Source: Diabrotica undecimpunctata (taxonomy: Eukaryota > Arthropoda > Insecta > Coleoptera > Chrysomelidae). From it: a DNA stretch of 64,000 nucleotides. The number at the start of each line of letters is the position of its first letter. The stretch's first letter is position 1. The notes under the pieces are model-generated. The model searched no databases. It was not told the origin of the DNA and worked only from the letters and a program-made list of their open reading frames with translations. Where the stretch lies: contig NC_092806.1 of assembly GCF_040954645.1 (NCBI RefSeq), positions 23,771,644-23,835,643 of the forward strand, written 5' to 3'. This document shows positions 42,001 to 45,959 of the stretch, in pieces. The position numbers and the translations under genes were made by a program.

Positions 42001-43786
42001 CTTTGTTGCACTGCCACTTGAGCCTGCAGGGGCACCAAATAACATTTGATTTTTGAAATGTACCCTTGGGAAAACTAAAAATGGTGGAACAGTGTTTCCA
42101 ACAGCATTGATAATACAACAAGCGGTAATCAGCACTCCTCTCTCGCCTGATGTTACCTGGCCAACTTGTTTATGTCCTTTAGCAGACAGCACATTCGGTG
42201 GATTATGTACCGTGGTGATTGCAGTTTCATCCAAATTATATATCAAATCGGGGGATATGCTATCTCCAAATTTTCCATATACTTTGATTAAATTTTCGAA
42301 GAAAGCATTTACATTAGTCCGATTAAAGCTTGTGGCTCTTGATAAGCTTGTTGCTTCAGGTTTGCGGAGAGACAATATGGGATGCCTCTTACGAAATCCC
42401 ACTAACCAGTCTATTCCCGCTGAGTTATTAGTATCCCAGTTTTTCGGGATTTTTAGGACATTGCGAACCTGAAACATAAAAATTCCAAGTAGACAAATTT
42501 AAATTGTTGTAACAATTTACTTACAGCCAATTGCTGTTATTAAATATGATTCGAGTTCATCTTCCAACTCTTTGGAAAAAATTTGATTTATTTTGTAATT
42601 TGGTTCAAATTTTATCGATTGAGGATTTTCTGAATTTTTGTATTTATTTATGTAACGTTTTAACGTCATGTGACATAATTTGTATTTTTTCGCTGCTCCT
42701 CTAATGCTCATTTTATTTTGAAGCACTTCAAGAACAGCTTTTTTGAGAATCTTCTCATCGGTTTTTAAGAGGGTTCTTACACCTTTGCTTTTACGTGGCA
42801 TTTTCTTACTAAAATAAATTTGTAATCAAGAAATTTATAATTAATTGTTTTACTAGGGGTACAGTGTTACAAGAATTTTTGTAACAGTGTACCCTGTAAC
42901 ATTGTTCACTTTTGAACGCCAATGCACATAGAACTAAATTTTTAGCGCGGTAATGAAATATAGGTTATGGTTTTAAGTGTAAATCCAATAGAAATATATT
43001 TACTTTCCATCCATAATATAAAATTAATGAATTACTAACGTACTTACCCATATACTAATACACTTAGATCTTAAAAATTTTACTTTTCACAGGTATAAAA
43101 ACTGTTATGAAAATATGTGACTACAAAACACTTGTATTCAACTACGATAACTGATTTATGAAAGGCATCCGACCTTTAATGAGGTTACGGTACATGTAGT
43201 TCGCCTATCTACCAAGAGGTGGAACAGAAAGCAAATGTAACACTGTTCCCTTTGTAACACTGTTCCCGCACTTCCCCTACAAATCCTTCAGACTATCTGA
43301 AGATTTTACTTTTTGTGTGACCCCATGTTTTTTTTTTGGTTTTTCTAATAGGACAACTAATATTGAAATAAAACTGTAATTTATCATGATAGGCATTATA
43401 TATAAGAACCTTCTACACAATATTAGAAAACTTTTAAAGAAAAAAATGAAAGAAATCAGTAAAGTCGTTCTTAAGTTATAGCGTGACATATGGAAATAGT
43501 GCTTCATTTTTATATACTAGATGATAACATGCGTTTTTGTTTCAGAATTTTAGAAAATGTCAAATCGACAGTTATGCCCATGTTTTGGTTTTCTCAACAA
43601 GCCGATCTTACCAGTGATTTGGCCGATTCGGTTAAAGGAGTTTTGTTATTGGCCCCTATCGGTGCTTACACAGGATATGGTCTTCTAGGCATAGGAGTTC
43701 TCATTACTATCATTGGACTGGTGATAACTTACAGGAAAGGCTGGCACGACAGTGAGAACGAACTGCTACTAAATTCAAATACATAA
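10135..43786 (+). CDS. CD36-family scavenger receptor gene (croquemort/LIMP-2-like), six exons, N-terminus not in view
   Basis: The exons join without frame breaks to about 450 codons ending in TAA at 43784-43786. Family landmarks in order are an FNWTNAEEY block, FVELGPYTYHEH, the DGMWNM.NG block, YGAPAFVSFPHFYEADP with DGLKPNKEKHE, FLALEPETGLPL, MPMFWF, a C-terminal hydrophobic segment (about 22 residues, LLGIGVLITIIGLVITY) and a short cytoplasmic tail. CD36 proteins are two-pass membrane glycoproteins that bind lipids, lipoproteins or apoptotic cells. About 40-50 residues, including the start codon and first membrane segment, are missing; introns here run to 8 kb, so the first exon is probably upstream. 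The tail contains ENELLL, which fits an acidic dileucine sorting signal. The exact subfamily is not decided. Confidence 0.93.
10996..11750 (+). repeat. Fold-back repeat family, copy C
   Basis: It starts with AGAGATTTGACCTCTAAAAA near 10999, the inverse of the right end of copy B. It then has the CCCCCGGCT block near 11098, GACCGGTGATTTTCAATGTC near 11286, and TCGACGGTAAAAATTCGATA near 11350. From about 11574 the second half mirrors the first (TTTAAAACGCATTTCGATTT near 11660, TTTTACAGTCGAGTTAATG near 11713). Between the halves sits the AATTTACCA-type centre. The right outer part is missing. Non-coding. Confidence 0.65.
11945..12022. repeat. (AT)n microsatellite
   Basis: An uninterrupted run of alternating A and T begins near 11949 and continues to about 12020, inside CD36 intron 1. 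The flanks are ordinary AT-rich intron sequence. Confidence 0.95.
12030..12420. other. Intronic sequence, nothing recognised
   Basis: AT-rich intron 1 sequence between the (AT)n tract and the LINE below. No open frame, inverted repeat or transposon terminus was identified. Confidence 0.6.
12500..14165 (+). pseudogene. Non-LTR retrotransposon (RTE-like) with RT, frameshifted and internally deleted
   Basis: Three frames carry successive RT blocks. 12535-12715 reads IIKEHWEKFTKDMEYDLYGS and ITEEQWTGHFNKLYGEGE. 12709-13060 carries LKNRKAPGPDKINNELLKYG, GVVPAELKESLLLPILKKRD and NPENYRGISLMNSTLKL. 13077-13250 has QQGFRKNRSTIDAIFIIRQI and FVDLKSAFDRVNP (motif A). After a short deletion 13324-14004 gives LCCADDAVLIADNEDDLQRQ (motif C as CADD), NYLGVEI and the C-terminal TIWRNKYLNTES and TVRPILTYEAE blocks. 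The 3' end reads PVGRTPKRWKDNV and terminates at an (AAG)n run near 14146-14160. At least three frame changes make it inactive. The endonuclease domain is absent. Confidence 0.88.
14362..14706 (-). repeat. Fold-back repeat family, copy D (half element)
   Basis: In reverse orientation this contains the same blocks as copies B and C: CTGACATTGAAAATCGCCGG, CTTCAAGCGTTGTTTCTTT, the run of C's followed by CAAAGGGAG (near 14552), CAGCAAAATTCAGTTTATAC, and the terminal TGCCACTGAACCTCTAAAAA in inverse. Its end matches the left end of copy A. It is a solo half without the mirrored arm. Confidence 0.6.
14710..15255. other. Intronic sequence, nothing recognised
   Basis: AT-rich intron 1 sequence with no coding or repeat signal that I can support. 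Confidence 0.6.
15260..16119. repeat. Nested inverted repeat (163-bp outer arms, 54-bp inner arms) with hammerhead-like motifs
   Basis: The outer arms are 15260-15422 and 15956-16119, near-identical in inverse orientation. Just inside the left arm is a second inverted pair, 15427-15480 and 15512-15565. Each outer arm carries CTGATGATGGAATTATTATT followed by CC and then an A-rich box (right arm, + strand, 16039-16065, with GAAAA; left arm on the minus strand with the G changed to A). This resembles the two conserved boxes and stem II of a hammerhead ribozyme. The inner 400 bp has no coding sequence. It may be a Penelope-type terminal repeat pair or a related short retroelement. Confidence 0.7.
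16185..16223 (-). ncRNA. Minimal type I hammerhead ribozyme candidate (Penelope-like terminal repeat)
   Basis: On the minus strand all parts of a type I hammerhead can be laid out: stem I ATAG (16223-16220) pairing with CTAT (16189-16186); conserved box CTGATGA; stem II GACA/TGTC with a GATA loop; box GAAA; stem III AC/GT with a two-base loop; and the cleavage triplet GTC (16192-16190). One unpaired T lies between the first box and stem II. Hammerheads with very short stem III are known from Penelope-like elements, and a Penelope GIY-YIG remnant lies 160 bp away. Self-cleavage is an inference. Confidence 0.65.
16380..16490 (+). pseudogene. Penelope-like element GIY-YIG endonuclease remnant
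   Basis: Translation from 16380 gives GVYKLGCASCKAVYIGQSG followed by RRMETCISEHLKL. This matches the GIY-YIG start in the Penelope-like element near 1920-1975 (GVYKLKCGDCPKTYIGQTG). It includes the two cysteines characteristic of the Penelope endonuclease linker. The frame is lost within about 40 codons and no RT is found upstream, so only the domain's start survives. Confidence 0.8.
16500..17830. other. Intronic sequence without recognised genes
   Basis: Open frames here (for example 17420-17614 on + and 16829-16548 on -) have no recognisable motifs, no paired splice context and no partner fragments, so I do not call them genes. The composition is ordinary intron. No repeat ends were identified. 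Confidence 0.5.
17830..18505 (-). pseudogene. RTE-like non-LTR retrotransposon RT relic
   Basis: Reading on the minus strand from 18505: VEGSVLIPLFKNGEQVRPGK (the ..P..K.GD....NYRG block), then after frame breaks KPVYLCFVDPKKTFDRLKLK (motif A), LIHLLDAREIPLGIIKII, and near 17900 GYQIREKQLKIICCADDATL (motif C as CADD). The CADD core and the VYLCFVD context match the LINE at 12500-14165. Frameshifts and stops are spread throughout; dead copy in CD36 intron 1. Confidence 0.75.
18623..18832 (+). CDS. CD36-family receptor, second visible exon
   Basis: Acceptor TTTTACAG and donor GTAAGT bound exactly 70 codons in phase 0. The exon encodes the ectodomain stretch with FFLEEYKINLTVTKTVEEFT and the GYEDDLLNLV block, two sequons (NLT, NIT), and ends in FGWFVD. 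CD36 relatives carry the corresponding VxEFLFGYxDPL-type block. Confidence 0.9.
19169..20549 (-). pseudogene. hAT transposase, main exon (CGGBP1-associated type)
   Basis: The 405-codon minus-strand frame (20386-19169) contains hAT transposase landmarks: YISVDETTDSSGKYIAHLLI, then LLLILSDAAPYMVKEGQNL, HVTCVAHGLNRVAEEIR, TRWGTWLEAANFYA, and the C-terminal dimerisation motif PVTSVDVERSFSIYKYM near the end. Upstream in the same exon is CEKKFQIDQHVRTASHVAKK, a continuation of a CGGBP1-type zinc-finger N-terminus, but the two parts are in different frames with a shift between about 20470 and 20440. The exon begins at acceptor TTTATAG (about 20550). If the frameshift is real, the copy no longer makes a full transposase. 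Otherwise the main frame is intact, suggesting moderate age. Confidence 0.88.
20607..21118. mobile_element. MITE inside the hAT intron
   Basis: It begins CAAGGTGTTTTTGG and ends GGAAACACCCTG, imperfect inverted ends, and is bounded by TA on both sides (20605-20606 and 21119-21120), as expected for TA-inserting elements. It contains no ORF. A second ACACCCTGTAT lies inside near 21003. Related ACACCCTGTAT or ACAGGGTGT termini occur at 8608 and 52184. The insertion lies within the intron of the hAT transposase. Confidence 0.6.
21166..21261 (-). CDS. hAT transposase, first exon (zinc-finger N-terminus)
   Basis: Starting at ATG 21261 the exon encodes MPKTTSASTWIKPYKELSMD followed by MGKIYCSVCGKI and stops at donor GTAAGT. 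The CxxC is the first half of a CGGBP1/BED-like zinc finger; the second half (CEKKFQIDQHVRTASH) is at the start of the next exon. The splice joins phase 0 to phase 0. Confidence 0.7.
21850..22430. other. Intronic sequence, nothing recognised
   Basis: CD36 intron 2 sequence between the hAT and LTR elements. No coding motif or terminal repeat is supported. Confidence 0.55.
22437..23847 (+). repeat. 5' LTR
   Basis: Identical by eye to the 3' LTR apart from a 3-base difference near the start (GAT present after TGTTAT). It contains an internal tandem duplication: CCAACGAGAGATTCAGTTTA occurs at about 23120 and again about 23183, each preceded by TATTCCAAGAGTCA. Near-identity of the LTRs implies a recent insertion. 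Confidence 0.92.
24253..25020 (+). CDS. Gag-like coiled-coil protein of the LTR element
   Basis: From the first ATG the ORF gives 255 residues. The N-terminus is polar and basic/acidic (MSTTRSQSKTQERKEDK), then a very long charged helix of repeated heptad-like units (MDKMDRNQQETSQKMDETKQ, TMAETKQTM, NIEKRLENYEQEIKG) continues to about residue 235. It ends VIIHGTSESKIQFGGDIRKM. This resembles the N-terminal region of insect gypsy-type Gag proteins, which usually continue with a capsid region and zinc knuckles. Here both are absent and the ORF ends shortly after the coiled coil. The last codons overlap a TTTGGCGGGGA stretch that also precedes the ORF and forms the polypurine tract, which suggests the pol deletion used this repeat. 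Function is inferred from position. Confidence 0.7.
   Translation: MSTTRSQSKTQERKEDKIEEETIIDEGSDNEGNATIMEERKETGMLEKLLAMMQIQTQTMNETSKKMDKMDRNQQETSQKMDETKQTMAETKQTMEENQRETRQAIELNNRNIEKRLENYEQEIKGCVEGIKKELIQQIEEITIKNAKQETEIKDIQNTMKEIQNCQRKELEMQREEIETKMKDSKTVQKKELEQLEEKFEMALQEDRKEIERRLKQNEKQMAEIELRGVERKEVIIHGTSESKIQFGGDIRKMG
25199..26606 (+). repeat. 3' LTR
   Basis: Direct repeat of 22437-23847, 1,408 bp, ending ...ATCACGATAA before a (TA)n run. It contains the same internal tandem duplication as the left LTR. No substitution was noticed on line-by-line comparison apart from the short start indel. Confidence 0.92.
26625..27215. other. Intronic sequence, nothing recognised
   Basis: The end of CD36 intron 2. 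The minus-strand open frame at 26970-26740 has some similarity in style to LINE ORFs (NTINENHKESKHNLENC) but no diagnostic motif, so it is not called. Confidence 0.5.
27216..27427 (+). CDS. CD36-family receptor, third visible exon
   Basis: Acceptor TTTTAG and donor GTAAGT bound an exon that starts in phase 0 and ends two bases into a codon. It encodes RNDSAPYDGMWNMDNGANSI, then SHVPYYEGTCGDVEGTQGEL, WYPPHDQ and SNDLC. The GTCGD and DLC cysteines correspond to the first two ectodomain disulfide cysteines of the family. Confidence 0.93.
27430..27940. other. Intronic sequence, probable 3' flank of the DDE element
   Basis: No coding sequence. This region should contain the left end of the transposon at 27943-29172, but I could not pair it with an inverted repeat on the right side. 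Confidence 0.4.
27943..29172 (-). CDS. IS630-Tc1-mariner-type DDE transposase, intact ORF with wide D-E spacing
   Basis: An uninterrupted 409-codon minus-strand ORF; the second in-frame ATG (MENLEVPCKRRKIGPLTVNE) is the more family-like start. The N-terminal part has helix-turn-helix character (LVSSTLGVGKSTIYRVIKEE, then MSRSTLWKLLKEIGFRWKKN). The catalytic blocks are IFYLDETWINEGH (first D), VIVMDNASYHSRL (second D) and PPYHCELNPIELVWAQIKSE (E). Counting gives 77 residues between the second D and the E, against 34-39 in ordinary Tc1/mariner proteins. The extra stretch contains LSSKNITYHPGSIRKELYSL. It lies in CD36 intron 3 on the opposite strand; terminal repeats were not found. It could be a young transposon or a domesticated gene. 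Confidence 0.85.
   Translation of the reverse strand: MQFIVYTSVMENLEVPCKRRKIGPLTVNEKTLIFNCFKSFTDKRLCESVDETVELVSSTLGVGKSTIYRVIKEEKCGSFQMPSNTPGKPKFQIEYHFKEGLRRKVHEFFFRQKFPTLDKVLVSVRDDKDYPEMSRSTLWKLLKEIGFRWKKNPRKSILLERSDIVIWRRHFLRTIKEMRNQKRKIFYLDETWINEGHTPNKFWQDETVTSQRHAFVNNLFTGLNPPSGKGRRLIIVHIGSSDGFVEGGLLTFESTRTGDYHEDMNADVFQEWFEQMIDLLPKNCVIVMDNASYHSRLIEGLPTTKWLKKDLQNWLSSKNITYHPGSIRKELYSLCALHKEKFKKYEIDEIAKNRGMTVLRSPPYHCELNPIELVWAQIKSEVSRKNTTFKIHDVKQLFLEAVNNVKPEN
29389..29542. repeat. Tandem perfect palindromes
   Basis: A 54-bp unit occurs twice in tandem (about 29389-29442 and 29443-29496). Each starts with a 28-bp perfect palindrome centred on AACGTT (29389-29416 and 29443-29470) followed by AATTTAACTTTATTTTGCAA-like spacer. 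A third perfect palindrome of 26 bp lies at 29517-29542, centred on TATATA. No gene is associated. Confidence 0.85.
29600..30860. other. Intronic sequence, nothing recognised
   Basis: CD36 intron 3. Short open frames on both strands (for example 30373-30555 and 30738-30382) have no motif support. Confidence 0.5.
30865..31060 (+). pseudogene. DDE transposase C-terminal relic
   Basis: Translation gives PRSPDLTLLDFLWGY, a stop, then TSKVYQSRPNTERKLHK. This resembles the third catalytic block of an insect IS630/mariner-like transposase group (PRSPDLTPLDFFLWG followed by K..VY...P.T...L). Stops interrupt it. The sequence just downstream (to about 31090) gives degraded C-terminal residues. A similar relic on the minus strand lies at 51310-51720. 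Confidence 0.5.
31100..31830. other. Intronic sequence, nothing recognised
   Basis: No coding motif or repeat end is supported. Confidence 0.5.
31836..32682 (+). pseudogene. RTE-like non-LTR retrotransposon, 5'-truncated and internally deleted
   Basis: The frame 31836-32360 encodes ALALIFVDYEKAFDTISHRK (RT motif A), GVRQGNTVSPKLFMTILEH, and GEKLSHLRFADDIVLIADRM (motif C FADD, intact). A jump then leads to VFKSGLPICLKRKIFDQCVL and VLTYGEETLTLTKKV, implying an internal deletion. After a stop the C-terminus continues as LGVSLRDRIPNEEIRRRTKT, SDNRWTKRILEWRP and WKQLRETYVQQWTHTG, followed by a (TGA)n run at 32664-32682. That tail and the RT blocks fit the RTE clade. The truncated start and deletion make it inactive. 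Confidence 0.88.
32700..33490. other. Intronic sequence, nothing firmly recognised
   Basis: The end of CD36 intron 3. A stretch near 33000-33130 has short peptide-like segments in changing frames that might be transposon debris, but I cannot name it. Confidence 0.4.
33493..33666 (+). CDS. CD36-family receptor, fourth visible exon
   Basis: Acceptor GGTTTTAG and donor GTAAGT bound 174 bases, entered after two bases of a codon and left after two. It encodes IELDWNGDYTLHGMKGHKFV, then KYPQMGCFKGKGVTHQLSGV and RNVSLC. One sequon (NGT) and another (NVS) are present. Of the four cysteines usual in this part of the family only two (GCF and SLC) are seen; the CxC pair and the middle cysteine are missing. 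Confidence 0.92.
33780..34700 (-). pseudogene. Non-LTR retrotransposon 3' part, interrupted by a 212-bp insertion
   Basis: On the minus strand 34652-34467 encodes YLTVQTNNTERLEEVGWYEY followed by LEAIIRRKPNTEDEMQNRL, a LINE segment after the RT. Further on come IIRPIVTYVSQTWILNKK and, beyond the insertion at 34088-34299, MSDDRLPKIVLSSAIGGRHR and RTRWKTDEEEDIKRLNVTNW. Together this is the C-terminal region of an insect LINE. Stops and frame changes are present. The element lies in CD36 intron 4. Confidence 0.75.
34088..34299 (+). mobile_element. 212-bp retroposon-like insertion with a (TAACC)n tail and 11-bp target duplication
   Basis: It is flanked by the direct repeat CCAAATATTTT (34077-34087 and 34300-34310), which appears once in the interrupted LINE context. 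It ends in four tandem AACCT units (about 34279-34299) immediately before the duplication. No RNA polymerase III box A/B pair was identified and there is no ORF. The variable-length duplication and simple-repeat tail suggest retroposition (a SINE-like element). The tail unit equals the complement of the insect telomeric repeat TTAGG. Confidence 0.7.
34710..36262. other. Intronic sequence with a short (AAT)n run, nothing recognised
   Basis: CD36 intron 4. An (ATA)n run lies near 35134-35151. Two similar blocks (GTCACCTATGACTCGATAAC near 35166 and GATGACCTAGAACGCGATAA near 35376) suggest repeated DNA, but no element ends or coding sequence were found. Confidence 0.45.
36263..36460 (+). CDS. CD36-family receptor, fifth visible exon
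   Basis: Acceptor TTATTTAG and donor GTATGA bound 198 bases. It encodes YGAPAFVSFPHFYEADPAFL, then DGLKPNKEKHEMFLALEPET and GLPLSVRAQIQLNL. The SFPHFYEADP and LEPETGLPL blocks are the most conserved part of the family. The donor is weaker than the others (GTATGA). Confidence 0.95.
37325..38794 (-). mobile_element. Tc1-like DNA transposon, 1,470 bp, with TA target duplication
   Basis: Inverted ends TACACATATGTCCAAAAGTT (left) and TACACACATGTCCAAAAGTT (right, reverse) lie between TA dinucleotides at 37323-37324 and 38795-38796. The transposase is on the minus strand, separated into two open frames by one in-frame TAG. The element sits inside LINE B. Confidence 0.92.
37584..38567 (-). pseudogene. 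Tc1-like transposase, one in-frame stop
   Basis: From ATG 38567 the frame reads paired helix-turn-helix DNA-binding sequence (ISLLQQGFSQSYNANIVDAT, then GISREIFRSQGLNILRQTIT), then WNNVMFSDESKIGLVSD (first D), and breaks at a TAG near 37950. The same frame resumes with RRVTGAVYIEEVLNPIVRLL, FVFILDNAPPHRTAAVQNFL (second D) and WPSNSPDMNVIEHAWDILKT (E). I count 34 residues between second D and E, the DD34E signature of Tc1. Total length is near the family's usual 330-340 residues. The element is dead only by the stop, so it is young. Confidence 0.9.
40672..42477 (-). CDS. pogo/jerky-type transposase, catalytic part
   Basis: An intact 601-codon ORF. It begins within the DNA-binding region (AGIDWLVGFRKRHPILSLRK, PEATSLSRATSFN), followed by the DDE_1 catalytic blocks: YNLDETAITTVHNPPN (first D), ILIFDNHESHITI (second D) and HTSAKLQPLDKTVYKSLKSN (third D). 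I count 35 residues between the second and third D, the pogo DD35D type. An 18-base duplication repeats NDWMIC at about residue 250. The rest is a low-complexity Ser/Thr/Pro linker, a basic stretch (RKKAKAVKKKIIKEKK) and a conserved C-terminal domain (VGDYVLVAEV, EYVIVYIKRI). No stop codons; a recently active copy. Confidence 0.9.
   Translation of the reverse strand: MFQVRNVLKIPKNWDTNNSAGIDWLVGFRKRHPILSLRKPEATSLSRATSFNRTNVNAFFENLIKVYGKFGDSISPDLIYNLDETAITTVHNPPNVLSAKGHKQVGQVTSGERGVLITACCIINAVGNTVPPFLVFPRVHFKNQMLFGAPAGSSGSATKSGWMNGEIFVEVLIHFQRHVKCSKENPVILIFDNHESHITIGSLEFTKQSGIIMVTLPPHTSAKLQPLDKTVYKSLKSNYNSACNDWMICNDWMICNPGKVISIYDVAALFGKAFPKAFSISNIVNGFSSTGIWPLNRNIFTDDDFLSSSVTDRSLATATSLQTSNRDQPQPSTSAQVPCDVAYEHTLHVTDSNHETIVSKSLTSPSTSTLSPSPRIVIPSSTPSRNIQHQQEERPSMSSVLVKQTTLISPELVRPFPKAPPRKTNITGRKKGKSMMLTDTPIKDELVNELLERSRKKAKAVKKKIIKEKKDAESSEESEGEVPYAESNASNNFEGEEMEMDYSSVSVGDYVLVAEVIIYNKCCNIFSVGLVEGELEEEYVIVYIKRIKPLFKFVKTEQSYTFSKEYIIHKLPPPVAAGGTNRTSEMLVFNIDLTKFKNSLE
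42517..42801 (-). CDS. pogo transposase N-terminal helix-turn-helix (psq-type)
   Basis: From ATG 42801 the ORF reads MPRKSKGVRTLLKTDEKILK, then AVLEVLQNKMSIRGAAKKYK, a psq/CENP-B-like helix-turn-helix. It ends a short distance before the catalytic ORF. The 60 bases between them look like a small intron: GTAAGT after GGCT (about 42526) and TTTATGTTTCAG before the next coding bases (about 42469). However, splicing these sites directly would shift the frame, so either the true sites differ or an indel exists. Confidence 0.82.
   Translation of the reverse strand: MPRKSKGVRTLLKTDEKILKKAVLEVLQNKMSIRGAAKKYKLCHMTLKRYINKYKNSENPQSIKFEPNYKINQIFSKELEDELESYLITAIGCK
43546..43786 (+). CDS. CD36-family receptor, last exon (second membrane span and tail)
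   Basis: Acceptor TTTCAG is followed by ILENVKSTVMPMFWFSQQAD, an acidic stretch (LTSDLADSVKG), then the hydrophobic membrane segment LLGIGVLITIIGLVITY, a basic stop-transfer RKGW and the tail HDSENELLLNSNT, ending TAA. The tail motif ENELLL fits [DE]xxxL[LI]. Human LIMP-2 uses a comparable dileucine signal for lysosomal sorting. The MPMFWF block is the family's IxPVxWF-type motif. Confidence 0.93.
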
Positions 43787-45830
43787 TCTAATAATTAATA
43801 TTTTTCAGCTAATAGAATTAATGATAAAGGGTAACACACTGGAAGGTTACACTTGATTAAAACTTTTAGTAGGCCAATATGACCTTTCAATTTTTAAAAG
43901 TGCTAAATTGACTTTGTGTGATTTATAATTTTATTAGAAATTTTTTATATTAGTTGTTGGTCAATATCTGAGCAGCTGTTTTAATATTGTTGAGATTAGT
44001 ATAATGATACGTTTAGGGAGAGTACTTAAGTTTCGAACATTTAAAATTATTTGTGACCATTTTGGTTATTTCATTAGGATATATTATTAGATTGATTGAA
44101 ATATGGCGTTTTCACAAGAAACTTTTAAAAATGCTGTTTTCATGATTTCGCCAACATAATAATGGTTAATAGTAGATATTTATCTATGGGTTGCTTATTT
44201 TCCTCTATTATATTTGCTACCTGATTAATTATATCGGGTGTCCCTTTGATATTCCCATTTGCTTTTAGTTTGTTTTTATTTATTTTTATTTTAGTAGTAA
44301 TTTTTCACCAAATACTTTCTCGTCTTCCAATGCATTGTTCTTAAGCTATTTGTCTAACATTTCTTTTGTTACTTTTTAGCAAGCTCGTGTTGATTTAACA
44401 ATTTTTTTGTCTCTTAGGTTTTGTATGAATTTTTTTCTATGTAAATCGTCTCTTTTTCTATGTCTATTTTCTATGTCTATTTTCTATATAATCGGCTGTT
44501 ACTTGATGAAGATTCGTGTTAAAAAGTATATAAATATAAAAAAATATTGTTTTTGATTTTCACTGTATTTACTTGTCATCGTAACATAAACACAAGATTA
44601 TACGAGTATGTGTCAATCATACACTATTAATTTTTGCGTCATCACGTTAATTAACACCAAACACTGTACAATTGTTTGTACAACAGCTCCGGTAGCTCAA
44701 ATCTGATCACAGGTATATGGGACCTATCAATAAGAAGCATGGCTTAACATATATATGTATATATATTGTAATATACCTTGCAACTTACATGATACACTTT
44801 ATAATACATACTATCTTGACTCCAATTTGCTTATATAGGTTGGCATACGAGATGTCACAATTTTCAATGCGACATTCGATATACCTGGATAAGCATTAAA
44901 ATAAATGCGTTTACAGGTGTAAAAGCAGCAAGCATTTGTCTCGATTGAAAGGGACACAAACCACACTAGTCGTAATAACACACACGAAAGATATCACACA
45001 CCTCTAAAATCTCAGATATTATATAATATAGATAGGTTATTGTAAATATTGGAGACGAGAATCATTCCGATTTTTGTGACAATAGTGACAAGAGTGAAAA
45101 TTAAAAAACAAGATGTTTTATATTCATTTACTTTTTTTAATTATATATTTTACTGAGATGTTCTTCCTTTGTATGAAAATTATTCCCATACTCAATTATT
45201 ATCTCGGTACTCTTGTTTTGCGAACATTAGCTTTTTAGGTTTGCGTTTGATTAAATCAGTTTATCAATACATAATTGATGTTAGCTTTCCTTGGTATAGT
45301 TACGCTATCGCGTCCTTCAGCACTGTTTCTACCATTTCTTTACTTTGATAATAATATGTTGTTTTCCTTAGCCTAATTTATAATTGTAATACATTCCTTT
45401 CTATTTTCAATGTGTTTCTTCCAGTTTAGAACACTTAACTTTCTAAATCGTCTGTGCCTTTATCGTCCCATATGCATTTCGCTCTACTTCTAGGCTTCTT
45501 GTTGTCTGGTTTTCTTATCATTTCGTATTCTCTTCATCTTTGAACATAATTTTAACGTTAACATTTCCTTCATATACCGAATATTATCTTAAAGTTGTAT
45601 ACTGTTTGAATTTTATTATACCCTTTATCTCTACCAAACACCATCATTTATCTCCTTATCATGAGGTACTTAACCATAGAATTTCCAATGAAATACCTTA
45701 TGACAGTTAGTATTTTGCTACAAATTTAGCACTTACTTAAATGTTTGTTACGTTTCTACAGTAGCCTACCTCTTAACCGGCTAATTTGGGATTGAGGTCC
45801 TGACCATTAAATCGACGTACATTGTAAATT
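43787..45830. other. 3' flank of the CD36-family gene; no further genes seen
   Basis: Contains the presumed 3' UTR. A candidate AATAAA occurs near 44900, but I cannot choose the real polyadenylation site from sequence alone. No coding motifs or repeat ends were identified. Confidence 0.45.
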
Positions 45831-45889
45831 TATATTAAAATTGTTACTAAGATAAGAAAAGAATGTCCTTACTCAGAATCTGTTGATTG

Positions 45890-45955
45890 AACTAAGACAA
45901 CCGGTTTCGAGGTCTAGACTTTGCATCTAATCATCAGGTCATGTACAATATATTT
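45890..45955 (-). ncRNA. Hammerhead-like motif, third candidate
   Basis: On the minus strand CTGATGA is followed by TAGA/TCTA flanking TGCAAAG, then CTC, GAAAC, CGGTT and GTC. The AC/GT short stem III and GTC triplet match the Penelope-type layout at 16185-16223, but I found no good stem I pairing and extra bases precede GAAA. It could be a relic of a Penelope terminal repeat; no Penelope coding sequence is nearby. Confidence 0.35.
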
Positions 45956-45959
45956 AACA

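Larger units (their letters stand above)
40286..43277 (-). mobile_element. pogo-family DNA transposon, complete, 2,992 bp
   Basis: Inverted ends GGGGAAGTGCGGGAACAGTG followed by TTACAA are perfect at both termini, and TA flanks both sides (40284-40285 and 43278-43279). Several copies of the motif TGTAACACTGT (or its complement) lie near both ends, four on the left (about 40297-40530) and five on the right (about 42855-43260). The element encodes a large intact transposase ORF and an upstream helix-turn-helix ORF. It lies within LINE A in CD36 intron 5. Confidence 0.95.
36560..43345 (-). pseudogene. Jockey/R1-like non-LTR retrotransposon split into three pieces (LINE A)
   Basis: Minus-strand pieces at 43345-43278, 40285-39298 and 37317-36560 read in order as one LINE once the inserts are removed. 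Piece 1 ends GVTQKVKSSDSLKDL and piece 2 begins YCKAYPELKTLYRQKKYQHK. Piece 2 ends NGVPQGSILSPILFILYIN (RT block B) and piece 3 begins with KLPYVMSDAFVSVYADDSTM (motif C as YADD), continuing INGEGILNCSNVKFLGVTFD and, near 36650, VHNTRNKR. Upstream in piece 2 are SCGFDEISG and SSYKNKTTWAVI. Several stops and frame changes show it is dead. The inserts are a pogo element (40286-43277) and LINE B with a Tc1 (37318-39288). Confidence 0.85.

Noticed and set aside
41081..42472. Plus-strand open frames within the pogo element
   Set aside because: Antisense shadows of the intact 601-codon transposase.
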